Shown here one piece after another: positions 8,573-17,241 of a stretch of 64,000 nucleotides of DNA. Positions within the stretch are counted from its first letter, which is position 1. The number at the start of each line of letters is the position of its first letter. Source of the stretch: Photobacterium proteolyticum (GTDB lineage Bacteria; Pseudomonadota; Gammaproteobacteria; Enterobacterales; Vibrionaceae). The DNA is taken from assembly GCF_001939735.1 (NCBI RefSeq), contig NZ_MJIL01000092.1, positions 158,445-222,444 on the forward strand. Direction: 5' to 3'. Below the pieces are notes generated by a model. It saw only the letters and a program-made list of their open reading frames with translations, ran no database searches and had not been told where the DNA came from. The translations under genes and the position numbers were made by a program.

Positions 8573-8598
8573 AAAGGCAGCATCAGAGAGCTGCCTTT
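8573..8598. terminator. Bidirectional terminator between baeR-like gene and DMT transporter
   Basis: Arms AAAGGCAGC and GCTGCCTTT around a short loop, with A-run before and T-rich sequence after, between convergent genes. Confidence 0.8.
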
Positions 8599-8609
8599 AA
8601 TGTTATTGC

Positions 8610-9506
8610 CTAGCGGTGCCAGGGGGCTTTGAGCCGTTGACCGAACACATTGACAAGTGCGCCTGCCACAATCAGCATTCCGCCGAAATATGTCCAAACC
8701 GACGGCACTTCATGGAAGATCACCACACCAAGTATTGCCGAGAAAACAATCTGAACGTACGAGTATGCAGATGCCTTCCCTGCGGCCTGTGTCTGCATTG
8801 CCTTAGTCAGGCCTAGTTGCCCAACCTGGGTGAAGATCCCGACCAGAACAAGCAGGCCGGTTAAGTACCAGTCGGGTACCACAAAGCTATCGCCGATCAA
8901 CAGCAGTGACATCGGCAGGGCGACAAGCGGGAAGTAGAAGATAATCACGGAGCTATCTTCTGTCTGGCTTAATTTACGGACAATGACGTACGCCACTGAG
9001 CTACCGAAAGCCCCCAGAATCGCCACCATGACGCTGAACATCGGCAGCTCAGAGGTGGCTCCCTCGACGGCTGCCGGGTTGACCATCACGAACAAGCCTA
9101 AAAGACACATGGCAATGCAGATAACTGTCGAGAAATGGACTTTTTCCTTGAGGAAAAGTACGGCCAGCAAGGCCGTAAAGACGGGGTGCACATACTGGAG
9201 AATTGTCGCTTCAGCCAGTGGGAGCGTGGTTACCGCATAATAGACACACATTAGCGCAAGGGTGCCAACGGCCCCTCGGGTAAACAGCAAGACTTTATTG
9301 TGTCCCCAAACCGAAATTCCTTTTCGTTTTACGTCCAGATAACTGATGATTAGAGATACCAAGGCCCTTGCCGCGACAATTTCAAAGACAGGGATACCAT
9401 AGTTGCTGACGTATTTTACGCAAGCAGACATAAGCGCAAAGCCAAGTGCTGAGAGCATCATATAGCGAACGCCGAGAGGGATATAAGAGCCGAACGAGTT
9501 AGACAT
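8610..9506 (-). CDS. EamA/DMT-family inner-membrane transporter
   Basis: About 298 residues with ten predicted transmembrane helices in two EamA repeats, the standard layout of the drug/metabolite transporter superfamily. Recognisable family stretches include FEIVAARALVSLIIS near helix 2 and PLAEATILQYVHPVFTALLA at the end of repeat 1. I chose MSNSFGSY as the start; an in-frame GTG at 9545 would add 13 residues. Neither start has a strong ribosome binding site. The substrate is not predictable. The gene is convergent with the baeR-like gene and downstream of the amidohydrolase, separated from it by a terminator. Confidence 0.85.
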   Translation of the reverse strand: MSNSFGSYIPLGVRYMMLSALGFALMSACVKYVSNYGIPVFEIVAARALVSLIISYLDVKRKGISVWGHNKVLLFTRGAVGTLALMCVYYAVTTLPLAEATILQYVHPVFTALLAVLFLKEKVHFSTVICIAMCLLGLFVMVNPAAVEGATSELPMFSVMVAILGAFGSSVAYVIVRKLSQTEDSSVIIFYFPLVALPMSLLLIGDSFVVPDWYLTGLLVLVGIFTQVGQLGLTKAMQTQAAGKASAYSYVQIVFSAILGVVIFHEVPSVWTYFGGMLIVAGALVNVFGQRLKAPWHR

Positions 9507-9589
9507 AACGAAGGTAATTAGTTGAAGTTGGTCGCACTTTACCACAGAGCGCGTTTAAAACATAAATCGTAGCGAGATGAAAAAAGAAA

Positions 9590-9609
9590 GGGCGGTATTG
9601 CTACCGCCC
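9590..9609 (-). terminator. Terminator after the exported amidohydrolase
   Basis: Stem GGGCGGTA / TACCGCCC; read on the minus strand it is followed by TTTCTTTTTTC. Confidence 0.85.
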
Positions 9610-9652
9610 TGATTAGATTTAACTATTGCTAGTTGTTCAGCAAGCAATACAG

Positions 9653-11059
9653 TTATTGGACAACTTCGCCGCTTTCTACCACTGTCTTGCGTACTTTGTC
9701 GGCGAACTTTAAGGCTTCTTCGCGAATAGCGTCTTCATCGACGGTGAGCATGTTACGGTCTTCCATTAGCAGCTTACCGGCAACAATGGTGTGCTTGACG
9801 TTTGTCGCATAGGCCGAGTAGACCAGCGCAGAGTACGGATTGTAAACCGGTACCATGTTTGGTGCCGTGGTATCGATGATGATGATATCAGCCAGCTTGC
9901 CCGTTTCCAGTGAGCCAATAGTGTCTTCCATGTGAAGGGCACGTGCTGCACCGATAGTCGCCATTTCAATCACTTTCATTGGTGGCATGGCTGCGCGGTC
10001 TTTATTGACCAGTTTGTGTACTTTGGCCACCTGGTTAAACTCATCGATGGTGCTGATGGTGTTTCCTGACATTGGTCCGTCAGTCCCCAGGCCGATGCGA
10101 AGACCATCGTCAAACATTTTCAGTGCCGGTGAAACACCCTTGGCAGATTTAATATTGGCACTCATGTTGTGAGCAATACCGACATCATGCTTTTTCAGCA
10201 GGGCAATATCATTGTCGTCCACATTGATCACATGGGCACCGACAAGGTTCGGAGTCAGGGCCCCGATATCAGCCATATAGCCGACAGGCGTTTTGCCGCC
10301 GCTACGTTCTGCAATTACCTGATTTTCTCGCTCAGATTCGGCAAGGTGGATCATCACCGGTACGTCGTGCTCAAGCGATAGCTTGGTGATTTTCTGCAGT
10401 GTTTCGGTGGTATTGGTGTATGGCGCATGCGGAGCAAAGGCTGGTGTGATACGTGGGTGATCTTTGTATTCTTTAATGAAGTCCAGCGCGTACTGGATGC
10501 CTTCGTCGGCATTGGCAGCATCGGCAACCGGGAACTTGATCACGGTTTCGCCCAGTACGGCACGCATGCCGATTTGATCAACGGTTTTGGCAACTTCATC
10601 CTCGAAATAGTACATGTCGGCATAGGTGGTGACACCGCCTTTGAGCATTTCGACATTACCCAACTGCGCCCCGATACGGACCATGTCACGAGAGACCAGC
10701 TTCTTCTCCAGCGGGAAAATATAGCGGTGCAGGCGATCAGGCACATCGTCGGCCATTGAGCGGAAGACCGTCATTGAAACATGGGTGTGGGTATTGATAA
10801 GCCCCGGCAACACGATATCGCCATTGGCATCGATGACTTTTGCGGCCAGGTAATCTTTGACATCAGAGCCGTCGGTAACGGCGAAGATTTTATTTTCTTT
10901 AACGGCGACCAAACCATTGTTGAAAACGGTTTTCTCCTGATCCATGGTCAGGACAGTGGCATTTTTAATCAGCAAGTCGACCTTTTCGAGCGCAAGAACT
11001 GATGTGCTGGCGAGAGAAGTAGCGGCTAAAGAGACGGCAATAAGTGTTTTTTTAAACAT
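9653..11059 (-). CDS. Exported amidohydrolase, MTA/SAH deaminase-like
   Basis: A TIM-barrel metal hydrolase of about 468 residues. The N-terminus MFKKTLIAVSLAATSLASTS is a Sec signal peptide, unlike the cytosolic relatives that deaminate methylthioadenosine, S-adenosylhomocysteine or guanine. Metal and catalytic residues are seen in order: INTHTHVSM, FAPHAPYTN, MIHLAESE and GTDGPMSG, and the C-terminus returns to the beta-sandwich (GKLADIIIIDTT). ATG 11059 fits the signal peptide; a TTG at 11062 is also in frame. It has its own terminator and a CRP-like site upstream, suggesting catabolite control and a role in periplasmic purine or related scavenging (inference). Confidence 0.85.
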   Translation of the reverse strand: MFKKTLIAVSLAATSLASTSVLALEKVDLLIKNATVLTMDQEKTVFNNGLVAVKENKIFAVTDGSDVKDYLAAKVIDANGDIVLPGLINTHTHVSMTVFRSMADDVPDRLHRYIFPLEKKLVSRDMVRIGAQLGNVEMLKGGVTTYADMYYFEDEVAKTVDQIGMRAVLGETVIKFPVADAANADEGIQYALDFIKEYKDHPRITPAFAPHAPYTNTTETLQKITKLSLEHDVPVMIHLAESERENQVIAERSGGKTPVGYMADIGALTPNLVGAHVINVDDNDIALLKKHDVGIAHNMSANIKSAKGVSPALKMFDDGLRIGLGTDGPMSGNTISTIDEFNQVAKVHKLVNKDRAAMPPMKVIEMATIGAARALHMEDTIGSLETGKLADIIIIDTTAPNMVPVYNPYSALVYSAYATNVKHTIVAGKLLMEDRNMLTVDEDAIREEALKFADKVRKTVVESGEVVQ

Positions 11060-11144
11060 CAATGACTACCAAAAAACGATAACGGTATGCAGATGATACT
11101 CTCAGATCATGTCTTGAAAATCAGTATTGCATAATTACCTATCC

Positions 11145-11166
11145 AAATGTGATTGATGTCACCTTT
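11145..11166 (-). promoter_or_regulatory. CRP-cAMP binding site candidate upstream of the amidohydrolase
   Basis: TGTGATTGATGTCACC matches the TGTGA-N6-TCACA consensus in nine of ten core bases, with the flanking AAA and TTT also matching. It is centred about 95 bp upstream of the amidohydrolase start. Confidence 0.7.
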
Positions 11167-11200
11167 CTTGCTGGGTTGAAATTTGTTTTGTGTAAGAAAA

Positions 11201-11218
11201 CAGCGCTATATAGCGCTG
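11201..11218 (-). terminator. Terminator after the MATE transporter
   Basis: The palindromic stem CAGCGCTAT / ATAGCGCTG is followed on the minus strand by TTTTC. It lies about 45 bp after the MATE stop codon. Confidence 0.6.
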
Positions 11219-11263
11219 CTAAACGTTTGCACTGTGGTATTTCTGCCCATTTTGCTAAATGGT

Positions 11264-12595
11264 TTAAGTCCGGCGCAAGGCAAAAAGCATCCAGGCCGTG
11301 AGGAGCGAACTGCACAGAGGTAAAGCTATCCAGACACCATTGACACCGGCAACGTTGGCTAGGGTGAAGATAAACATGGTTATCAGGATCAGCTTTCCGC
11401 CAGTTAATAGCGAGGCTTCTTTGGCACGGTTGATTGACTGGAAATACGTTGCGCCGACAAGCAGCAAGCCTTCCATTGGTAGCCCCCAGAAATAGAGTTG
11501 CATGCCGTTTACCGCTTCCGGCTGGAGGGTCGGGTTATCACCGGCAAATAGGTACACCACATATTCAGGGAAGCTGTACAGCATGACGACCCCAAATAAA
11601 GCAAACAACAAAGTGACGGTAAAGGCCAGGTTCCGCACCTTGATAACGCGTTCAGTCTGTCCGGCTCCGGTGTTGTAGCTGGTAATTGGCTGGATCCCAA
11701 GTGCAATTCCCTCGAAGATCAGGTAGAAGAATGCTTCTGTATAACTGACGATGCCGTAAGCCGCCACGTGAAGTGCATCGCCGACCAAAAGGAAGGCTTT
11801 GTTGTGCAAGGTGAGTACGACGGACAAATAGAGATACATCAATAGGCTGGAAAATCCCAGACGAATGATTTGGATTGCGGTATCCCACTTTAGCTTCAGT
11901 GTTTCCCACTGGATGCGAAGCGTGGTTTTGGGGCTGAAAAAGTGCTGCAGGCACAACAGGCTTGTTGCAGCCTGGGACAGCATGGTCGCGATAGCCGCGC
12001 CCGTCAGCTCAAACGGGAAGACAACGATGAAGAGCCAGTCGAGCACAACATTGAGTACACCACCAAAAATCATGATCAGCGTGACACGGTTGGGCTGGCC
12101 GTCATTACGTAGCAAGGATGAAAATGCCATAGAGATGACAGGGAAGGCACCCAGCGCAAAATACCAGAACAGGTAGTCGGAAGCCATTTGAAGGATTTCG
12201 CCTTCGGCTCCCAGCCAGAGCAGAAGGGGCTCGCCGTAAATAATGCCCAGGGTACAGATCACCACCGCGGCGAGAAGACTGAGAAACAGGGCATTGCCGA
12301 CGATCATTCTCGCCTTGTCGGTGTGGCCTTCGCCAAGCCGGATGGAAACCAAGGCTGATGCGCCCATGCCTATCAATGCGCCTACCGCGTAGAGTGTCGA
12401 GCCGATAGGGTAGCCGAGCATGATCCCGGCGAGTCCTTTCTCGCCAATGAAATGGCCGACAAACATGCCGTCGATGGCGACATAAATACCGGTTACCAAC
12501 ATGGCTGCGATGGTGGGCATGGTGTAACGAATAAAGAGCCGGAAGATAGAGTCATTCCGCAGCGATAAGTGGGAAGCCGTGCTGGATGCTGTCAT
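11264..12595 (-). CDS. MATE-family multidrug/Na+ antiporter
   Basis: 443 residues with about 12 transmembrane helices in two MatE halves. The first half starts FIRYTMPTIAAMLVTGIYVAIDGMFVG, typical of the DinF/NorM-like branch, and GAALVS-like, LRNDGQPN and QPITSYNTGAG motifs are present. It should export cationic or toxic compounds using Na+ or H+. The gene is monocistronic between its own terminator and the 215-aa hypothetical. No linked regulator is seen. Confidence 0.9.
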   Translation of the reverse strand: MTASSTASHLSLRNDSIFRLFIRYTMPTIAAMLVTGIYVAIDGMFVGHFIGEKGLAGIMLGYPIGSTLYAVGALIGMGASALVSIRLGEGHTDKARMIVGNALFLSLLAAVVICTLGIIYGEPLLLWLGAEGEILQMASDYLFWYFALGAFPVISMAFSSLLRNDGQPNRVTLIMIFGGVLNVVLDWLFIVVFPFELTGAAIATMLSQAATSLLCLQHFFSPKTTLRIQWETLKLKWDTAIQIIRLGFSSLLMYLYLSVVLTLHNKAFLLVGDALHVAAYGIVSYTEAFFYLIFEGIALGIQPITSYNTGAGQTERVIKVRNLAFTVTLLFALFGVVMLYSFPEYVVYLFAGDNPTLQPEAVNGMQLYFWGLPMEGLLLVGATYFQSINRAKEASLLTGGKLILITMFIFTLANVAGVNGVWIALPLCSSLLTAWMLFALRRT

Positions 12596-12699
12596 GTAAC
12601 GTCTTATTCAACAAAAATATAACACTGAAGGTGCCGCTATAGTAAAGGATGAAGAGCGATATGAGTTATCGCAGCGATCACTTTATTGGCTATCGTTTG

Positions 12700-13347
12700 T
12701 TATTGAAGTTGGTAATAAGCCGTGAGGAGAAGGTAGCGGTGTACAGTTTTATCACTACCGTTGCGCTTGAGCGGGTGATGGATCTGATGTCGCCCACCAG
12801 ATAATAGATACTGATGCTGCAGACAATGGGGCAGGGTGTTGGCACATTCTTGCAGGCGGATCCCGTCGGCCAGATAATCATTAACGTTGACGGGTAACTG
12901 GCCCAGCCACCAGGCAGGAATTTCTTTGCTGGCCTTGCTGCGGTCAAACCAATGGTCGGATACGATCAGCAGGTGATGTTGCTTGTTCTCATCGATTTGC
13001 TGGCAGGCTGTATTGACAGACTGAACCAGTGCTTCACGGCGAGCCAAGTTGGCACTGACAAGGCGGTGGGCAATAATCCATAGGTTAAAATCGGCGGTCT
13101 CAATACGGAAGATTGGCTGTTCAAGTGCATCATCCTGATGACACTGGTGAAGCTCGGCGGGAATATCGGCTTTGCTTAGCGTTGACATAATTCGACGGCA
13201 TAAAGTTTTGCCCAAGTGGTTGCCACGCATTCCCCGGTTATGAACGGTTGGATAATGTTGCTCGCATAACTGCAAGCAGTCAGCCTTGAACTGATGAATG
13301 CTGACTGAAAGAAGATCACTGACCAAGAACGCAACGCCCCATAACAC
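12700..13347 (-). CDS. Conserved-looking hypothetical protein (215 aa)
   Basis: A soluble protein with no signal peptide and many His, Gln and Cys residues. Visible stretches include ADFNLWIIAHRLVSANLARREALVQSV and HHLLIVSDHWFDRSKASKEIPAWWLGQLP. The frame is the longest here and has the codon texture of its neighbours, so I consider it real. An internal methionine (MSTLSKAD) could be the start instead. I do not recognise a family, and there is no operon partner to suggest a function. Confidence 0.65.
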   Translation of the reverse strand: MLWGVAFLVSDLLSVSIHQFKADCLQLCEQHYPTVHNRGMRGNHLGKTLCRRIMSTLSKADIPAELHQCHQDDALEQPIFRIETADFNLWIIAHRLVSANLARREALVQSVNTACQQIDENKQHHLLIVSDHWFDRSKASKEIPAWWLGQLPVNVNDYLADGIRLQECANTLPHCLQHQYLLSGGRHQIHHPLKRNGSDKTVHRYLLLTAYYQLQ

Positions 13348-13522
13348 AACACCACTTGCTCAGCCCGAAATGATGATATGGTTAATTCCAGACTGATAAT
13401 ACCGACTATCACAAAGCCTAATCGTACCAGAAAAAAACATTTTCCCTTACGGTTTTTCAAGCGTTTAGTGATCAAAGAAGACGCAAAATAGCGACTTCTT
13501 TGATCTAGTGATAGATATAACG

Positions 13523-14158
13523 TTATGATCGGCTTGATGTTGTGCGATTGATATAGGGGATGGCTGGTAGCCAGCGCCTGAATGTCTTGTGACGAAATGC
13601 CAGTAAGATCAATACTGCAGCAAGATAGATAGCCGGTTCAGTTAGGCCGGATTTTACCGACCAGTAATAGTGGATAGGGGCCAGTAGCAGCGCCAGATAA
13701 ACCCAGTTGTGTATTTTTTGCCACTTCGGTCCGAGCCGCCGTTGCATACCCTGTGTGGAGGTAACTGCAAGGGCAAACAGGATGAGCCAGCTGATTGCGC
13801 CGACAGTCAAGTATGGCCGTTCAACAATTTCACTTGCCAACAATGAAATATCGAAGCTGAGATCCAGCGCCAGATAAACCAGCAGATGCATCGCTGCCCA
13901 GAAAAAGCTGTACAGACCAACAAGACGTCGAACCTTGAGCAGTTGCCCCATTTTAAAGCGGCGGGCAATTGGTGAGATAAGCAAGGTAATTATCAGGGTA
14001 TTTAAGGCCGCCTTGCCGGTAAAGTGACTCAGTCCCTCGACAGGATCGGCCCCGAGCCCGCCGGTCAGCGTCTGGGCTATCATCATAGCCAGAAAGCCCA
14101 GGCTTATCAGGTGAATAATGACTTTAAGCCCTGTGATATGTCGAGGCGTGATTTTCAT
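13523..14158 (-). CDS. msrQ: MsrQ, heme-binding membrane subunit of the MsrPQ methionine sulfoxide reductase
   Basis: 211 residues, the same length as E. coli MsrQ, with about six transmembrane helices of the ferric-reductase-like (FRD) fold. Histidines in HITGLKVIIHLISLG, AAMHLLVYLAL and QKIHNWVYLALLLAPIHYYW are in the positions expected for heme b ligands. It passes electrons from the respiratory chain to MsrP in the periplasm. The start lies 32 bp downstream of the msrP stop, so the two genes form an operon. Confidence 0.93.
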   Translation of the reverse strand: MKITPRHITGLKVIIHLISLGFLAMMIAQTLTGGLGADPVEGLSHFTGKAALNTLIITLLISPIARRFKMGQLLKVRRLVGLYSFFWAAMHLLVYLALDLSFDISLLASEIVERPYLTVGAISWLILFALAVTSTQGMQRRLGPKWQKIHNWVYLALLLAPIHYYWSVKSGLTEPAIYLAAVLILLAFRHKTFRRWLPAIPYINRTTSSRS

Positions 14159-14190
14159 TCGTATTGTTCCTTAATTATTGCGTTTGCTGA

Positions 14191-15207
14191 CTAGTACTGT
14201 TTCCTGAGATCCATGCCTTTATATAGCCCGGCCACTTCATCGGCATAGCCATTAAACATCAGCGTTGGCTGGCGTCTGCTGCTGAACAAGCTTCCTTCGC
14301 CGATGAAGCGCTCACTGGCCTGGCTCCAGCGCGGATGATCGACTTTCGGATTGACGTTGGCGTAGAAGCCGTATTCGTGCGGGGCAAGGCGGTTCCATGT
14401 TGTCGGCGGCTCTTTGTCTGTCAGGGTAATTCGGACAACTGACTTGATGCTCTTAAAGCCGTATTTCCAAGGCACGACCAGACGGAGCGGAGCGCCATTC
14501 TGCGGTGCCAGCGTCTTGCCGTATAGGCCAACTGAAATCAGGGCCAGCGGGTTCATGGCCTCATCGATTCTGAGCCCTTCGACATAAGGGTAGTCAATCC
14601 CGCCACCAAGCCTACGGGAGGCTTGCCCCGGCATACGTTTGGGATCGTACAGGGTTTCGAATGCGACATACTTTGCCTGGCTTGTCGGATTGGCTTTTTT
14701 CAGGAGCTCTGCCAACGGGAAGCCAATCCAGGGAACGTTCATCGACCAGGCCTCAACGCAGCGAAGCCGGTAAATACGTTCCTCAAGTGTGAATTTGCTG
14801 AATATATCTTCGTAGCCCAGAGTGAGCGGGCGATGGACCATGCCTCCAACCTCTATCGTCCATGGGTTGGTCTGAAAATTGGCTGCATGAACAGCGGGAT
14901 CCGACTTGTCTGTACCGAATTCGTAAAAATTATTGTACTGGAGGATTTTGCTTTCAGGCGTTAGTGAAAGTTTGTTGTCTGAGTACTGCGATGGCTTGGT
15001 TACCAGCTGGCGGCGATTGTCTTTCGCTGTGGGTTTGTCTTTGCCGGTAAAGGCGTCAAACAGTCCGGCATTGGCCTGTGTAGCGATAGGCATACCGACA
15101 AGGGTGATACCCAGCTTTTTTAAGATGTCGCGGCGTTGGTGATAGACCGACTCTGGTGTGGCATCGCTTTCCTTGAGTGCCCACCGTGGTGATTTTTTGA
15201 TTAGCAT
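14191..15207 (-). CDS. msrP: MsrP, periplasmic molybdopterin methionine sulfoxide reductase
   Basis: 338 residues. The twin-arginine signal (HQRRDILKKLGITL) sends the folded Mo-cofactor protein through Tat. The sulfite-oxidase-type fold is clear, with the molybdenum-ligating Cys150 in RLRCVEAWSM and the conserved GGGIDYPYVEGLRI and PWKYGFKSIKS stretches. It repairs oxidised methionines in periplasmic proteins, taking electrons from MsrQ. AAGGA lies 6-7 bp before the ATG. It is divergent from the small outer-membrane-like protein. Confidence 0.95.
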   Translation of the reverse strand: MLIKKSPRWALKESDATPESVYHQRRDILKKLGITLVGMPIATQANAGLFDAFTGKDKPTAKDNRRQLVTKPSQYSDNKLSLTPESKILQYNNFYEFGTDKSDPAVHAANFQTNPWTIEVGGMVHRPLTLGYEDIFSKFTLEERIYRLRCVEAWSMNVPWIGFPLAELLKKANPTSQAKYVAFETLYDPKRMPGQASRRLGGGIDYPYVEGLRIDEAMNPLALISVGLYGKTLAPQNGAPLRLVVPWKYGFKSIKSVVRITLTDKEPPTTWNRLAPHEYGFYANVNPKVDHPRWSQASERFIGEGSLFSSRRQPTLMFNGYADEVAGLYKGMDLRKQY

Positions 15208-15381
15208 AGTCTTCCTTTGGCGTAAAAAATATTATTGTAAGTGGCTGATGGGAAAGTAGACCTGACAAACTGAGAATAAATTTCACAATATTATTCTTTG
15301 ATTTTATGAAAGAAGAGGTTATGTTGCGCATGGCAAATGAAACCAAATGAAACACTTTCGTTTAGGGTTTAGGGATTAGGG

Positions 15382-15798
15382 ATGTACAAACGAGCGATAT
15401 TACTTTCTTCACTATTAGCGTTACCCGTCACAGCAACGGCAGCGGGTTCACCATTGGCTGCAGGCGTTTATGTTGGTAGCCCAACTTCAGGGGTTACGGT
15501 TAAGTACCGAGAGGAACTTCAATTTTCAGTGGGGCTTGATACATTGAGCCTGACAGCGGATGCATTATGGAATGTCAGCGACCTGAGTCGCGGTACACTG
15601 TATTCGCCGTTTTACATCTTTACCGGATTGCAGTGGGTTGATGATGATAAGCATGAGTGGGGGCCTAGAGCCGGCGCTGGTCTGCTCATTCCTTACGATA
15701 ACTTTCACCTGTATGCCGAGGGCGGGCCGACTTGGTACGTGCAGAGCGATTCGAGTATAGAGTTCGAAGGCGCTATCGGGATCAGGGTAAATCTATAA
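15382..15798 (+). CDS. Small exported beta-barrel-like protein (138 aa)
   Basis: The signal peptide MYKRAILLSSLLALPVTATAAG is followed by alternating hydrophobic/polar strands (AAGVYVGSPTSGVTVKYREELQFSVGLD, HLYAEGGPTWYVQ) and a C-terminal IGIRVNL resembling an outer-membrane sorting end. This fits a small 8-stranded outer-membrane barrel. The ATG follows a TTTAGGG/ATTAGGG run that supplies the ribosome binding site. Function unknown. It is divergent from msrP and upstream of an unrelated hypothetical. Confidence 0.7.
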   Translation: MYKRAILLSSLLALPVTATAAGSPLAAGVYVGSPTSGVTVKYREELQFSVGLDTLSLTADALWNVSDLSRGTLYSPFYIFTGLQWVDDDKHEWGPRAGAGLLIPYDNFHLYAEGGPTWYVQSDSSIEFEGAIGIRVNL

Positions 15799-15866
15799 TG
15801 TCTTGGTGAACGTAGTGTTTTTTTTGTGTTATAAACTGCTGCGTTTCTCCCAATACCGTATTAACC

Positions 15867-16343
15867 ATGAGTGACCTATACCAATTTCACGCCCATCTTG
15901 AGCTTCAGCATATCTTCCTCGAGGCAAACGCTGAACGCTTTCACCATCTCAGCACTTTTATTGATGGCTATTATTGCTATCGTCATCAACTGGTTACCCG
16001 GCAGGGAAAAGCCGATTGGACGCAAATCTTTGAGCATGGCATTCGCTCTAAAGCTGCCAGCCAGATAGCGGACAGGAAAAAGCTAGTACGGGAACCACGC
16101 CTGCCGTTTGCAGTGTTAACCGGTAAGCTTAAAGTGCTGGTGAGAGATGACGAGCTGAACCTTGAGTCCCTCCAGTCTTTGCTCGATGACCATCTTGAAT
16201 ACACTGTTTTGACCCGGGAAGAATTCCAGAGGCTAAAAGCGGCGGGCCTGACCGAGCGGATGCCTGCAGGCTATTACTGCCCGGCTAGTTCCGACTATCA
16301 GAACACTGACGCCAGATTCGAAGCCGTCGGGATTGAGTTTTGA
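15867..16343 (+). CDS. Hypothetical protein (158 aa)
   Basis: A soluble, probably cytosolic protein that begins MSDLYQFHAHLELQHIFLEANAERF and ends with a tyrosine-rich segment (RMPAGYYCPASSDYQ). It contains no motif I can name. It starts 69 bp after the barrel-like protein and converges with the cupin gene, with only one base between the two stops. Codon texture and a sensible start support it as a real gene. Confidence 0.65.
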   Translation: MSDLYQFHAHLELQHIFLEANAERFHHLSTFIDGYYCYRHQLVTRQGKADWTQIFEHGIRSKAASQIADRKKLVREPRLPFAVLTGKLKVLVRDDELNLESLQSLLDDHLEYTVLTREEFQRLKAAGLTERMPAGYYCPASSDYQNTDARFEAVGIEF

Positions 16344-16344
16344 C

Positions 16345-17013
16345 TTATACGGGCAAGTGTCCGGTTTTCACTAGCATCAGGCAGCCGTTTTTTGTCGATG
16401 GCTGATGTGAGCTACCTGCAGGGTAGCGGATCCAGGTGCCCCTCTCATAGTGCCCCTGTTCATCATAAAAGTCGCCCGACAGAATAAAGACCTCTTCACC
16501 GCCGTCATGCTGGTGGAGAGAAAAAGCAGAATCGGGCTGCCAGTTCAGCAAAACCGTTCTTTCCTGACCATACCCGTGCAGAGGCAAGGTCGATAATTTG
16601 TTATTGAGTCCGGGCTGCCACGTAGCGTTGTGCGTGTCGAGGCGGAATACTTCAGCGTCATGTTCCGGAAACATATTCAGTTTGACATACAGCAGGCAAC
16701 CGCTGTCACTGCCGGGTGCATGGCAGGACCCCGGCGGGTTGCGGATATAGGTTCCGGCTGGGTAGCTGCCGTACTCATCCTGGAAAATACCGTCGATGAC
16801 GAAAATTTCTTCGCCGTTGGGGTGAAAGTGTGCCGGAAAATGCGTGTTGGGGTCGTAGCGTACAAGGCTGGTTACCTGACCGCTTTCCGCTGCTTCTCGC
16901 TCTAGCGGAATACGCCAGACGCCGGCTGACGGAGAGGCAAGCCAAGGCTGTTTCGCAGTATCAACCACGACGCGTTGATGTCGATCCATATTGAATGAAG
17001 ATAGGGGGTTCAT
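16345..17013 (-). CDS. Double-cupin protein, ChrR-like
   Basis: Two cupin modules in 222 residues. Each has the ChrR-type pattern: FPAHFHPNGEEIFVIDGIF..YPAGTYIRNPPGSCHAPGS and FSLHQHDGGEEVFILSGDF..ERGTWIRYPAGSSHQPST, so each has a His-x-His, Glu and later His for a metal (Zn in ChrR). No sigma-binding domain is present, so it is not an anti-sigma factor as such. ATG 17013 has GGAGAT 7 bp upstream and is preferred to the ATG at 17028. It may be a metal-dependent sensor or small enzyme; the substrate is unknown. Confidence 0.82.
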   Translation of the reverse strand: MNPLSSFNMDRHQRVVVDTAKQPWLASPSAGVWRIPLEREAAESGQVTSLVRYDPNTHFPAHFHPNGEEIFVIDGIFQDEYGSYPAGTYIRNPPGSCHAPGSDSGCLLYVKLNMFPEHDAEVFRLDTHNATWQPGLNNKLSTLPLHGYGQERTVLLNWQPDSAFSLHQHDGGEEVFILSGDFYDEQGHYERGTWIRYPAGSSHQPSTKNGCLMLVKTGHLPV

Positions 17014-17046
17014 AGTCGTTATCTCCATGGCCGCTCATTGTTAGTG

Positions 17047-17095
17047 TATACCCAAACGTATATCTAAACCCTAGCAAGATGCAGAATCTTGCTGG
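17047..17095. repeat. TATACCCAAAC element, partial copy
   Basis: Begins TATACCCAAAC like the element at 27931 and contains AGCAAGAT..ATCTTGCT with GATGCAGAATC, the complement of the ATCCTGCATCTTG interior of that element. The right-hand GGGTATA arm is missing. Confidence 0.5.
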
Positions 17096-17201
17096 CAAAG
17101 TAACGATGAAGCGGTTTTGTAACAAGTGTGATGCCATTGTGATATTTGTTTACAAAATGCGTAATTTATCGTTGACCTCGAAAGAATGGCTGATTATTCT
17201 G

Positions 17202-17217
17202 GCTTACACTTGTAAGC
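17202..17217. promoter_or_regulatory. FabR-like operator upstream of the desaturase
   Basis: GCTTACA-CT-TGTAAGC is an exact 7-bp inverted repeat, 25 bp upstream of the desaturase ATG. It resembles FabR palindromes at fabA/fabB, which have the form AGC(G/T)TACA-N2-TGTA(A/C)GCT. FabR represses unsaturated fatty acid genes according to acyl-CoA/ACP pools. Confidence 0.65.
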
Positions 17218-17241
17218 TGAATAGTTATCTAAGGTTATAGG

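Noticed and set aside
17107..17135. CRP-like TGTGATGCCATTGTGAT upstream of the desaturase
   Set aside because: Only one half matches; the second half is TTGTGA in direct, not inverted, orientation.
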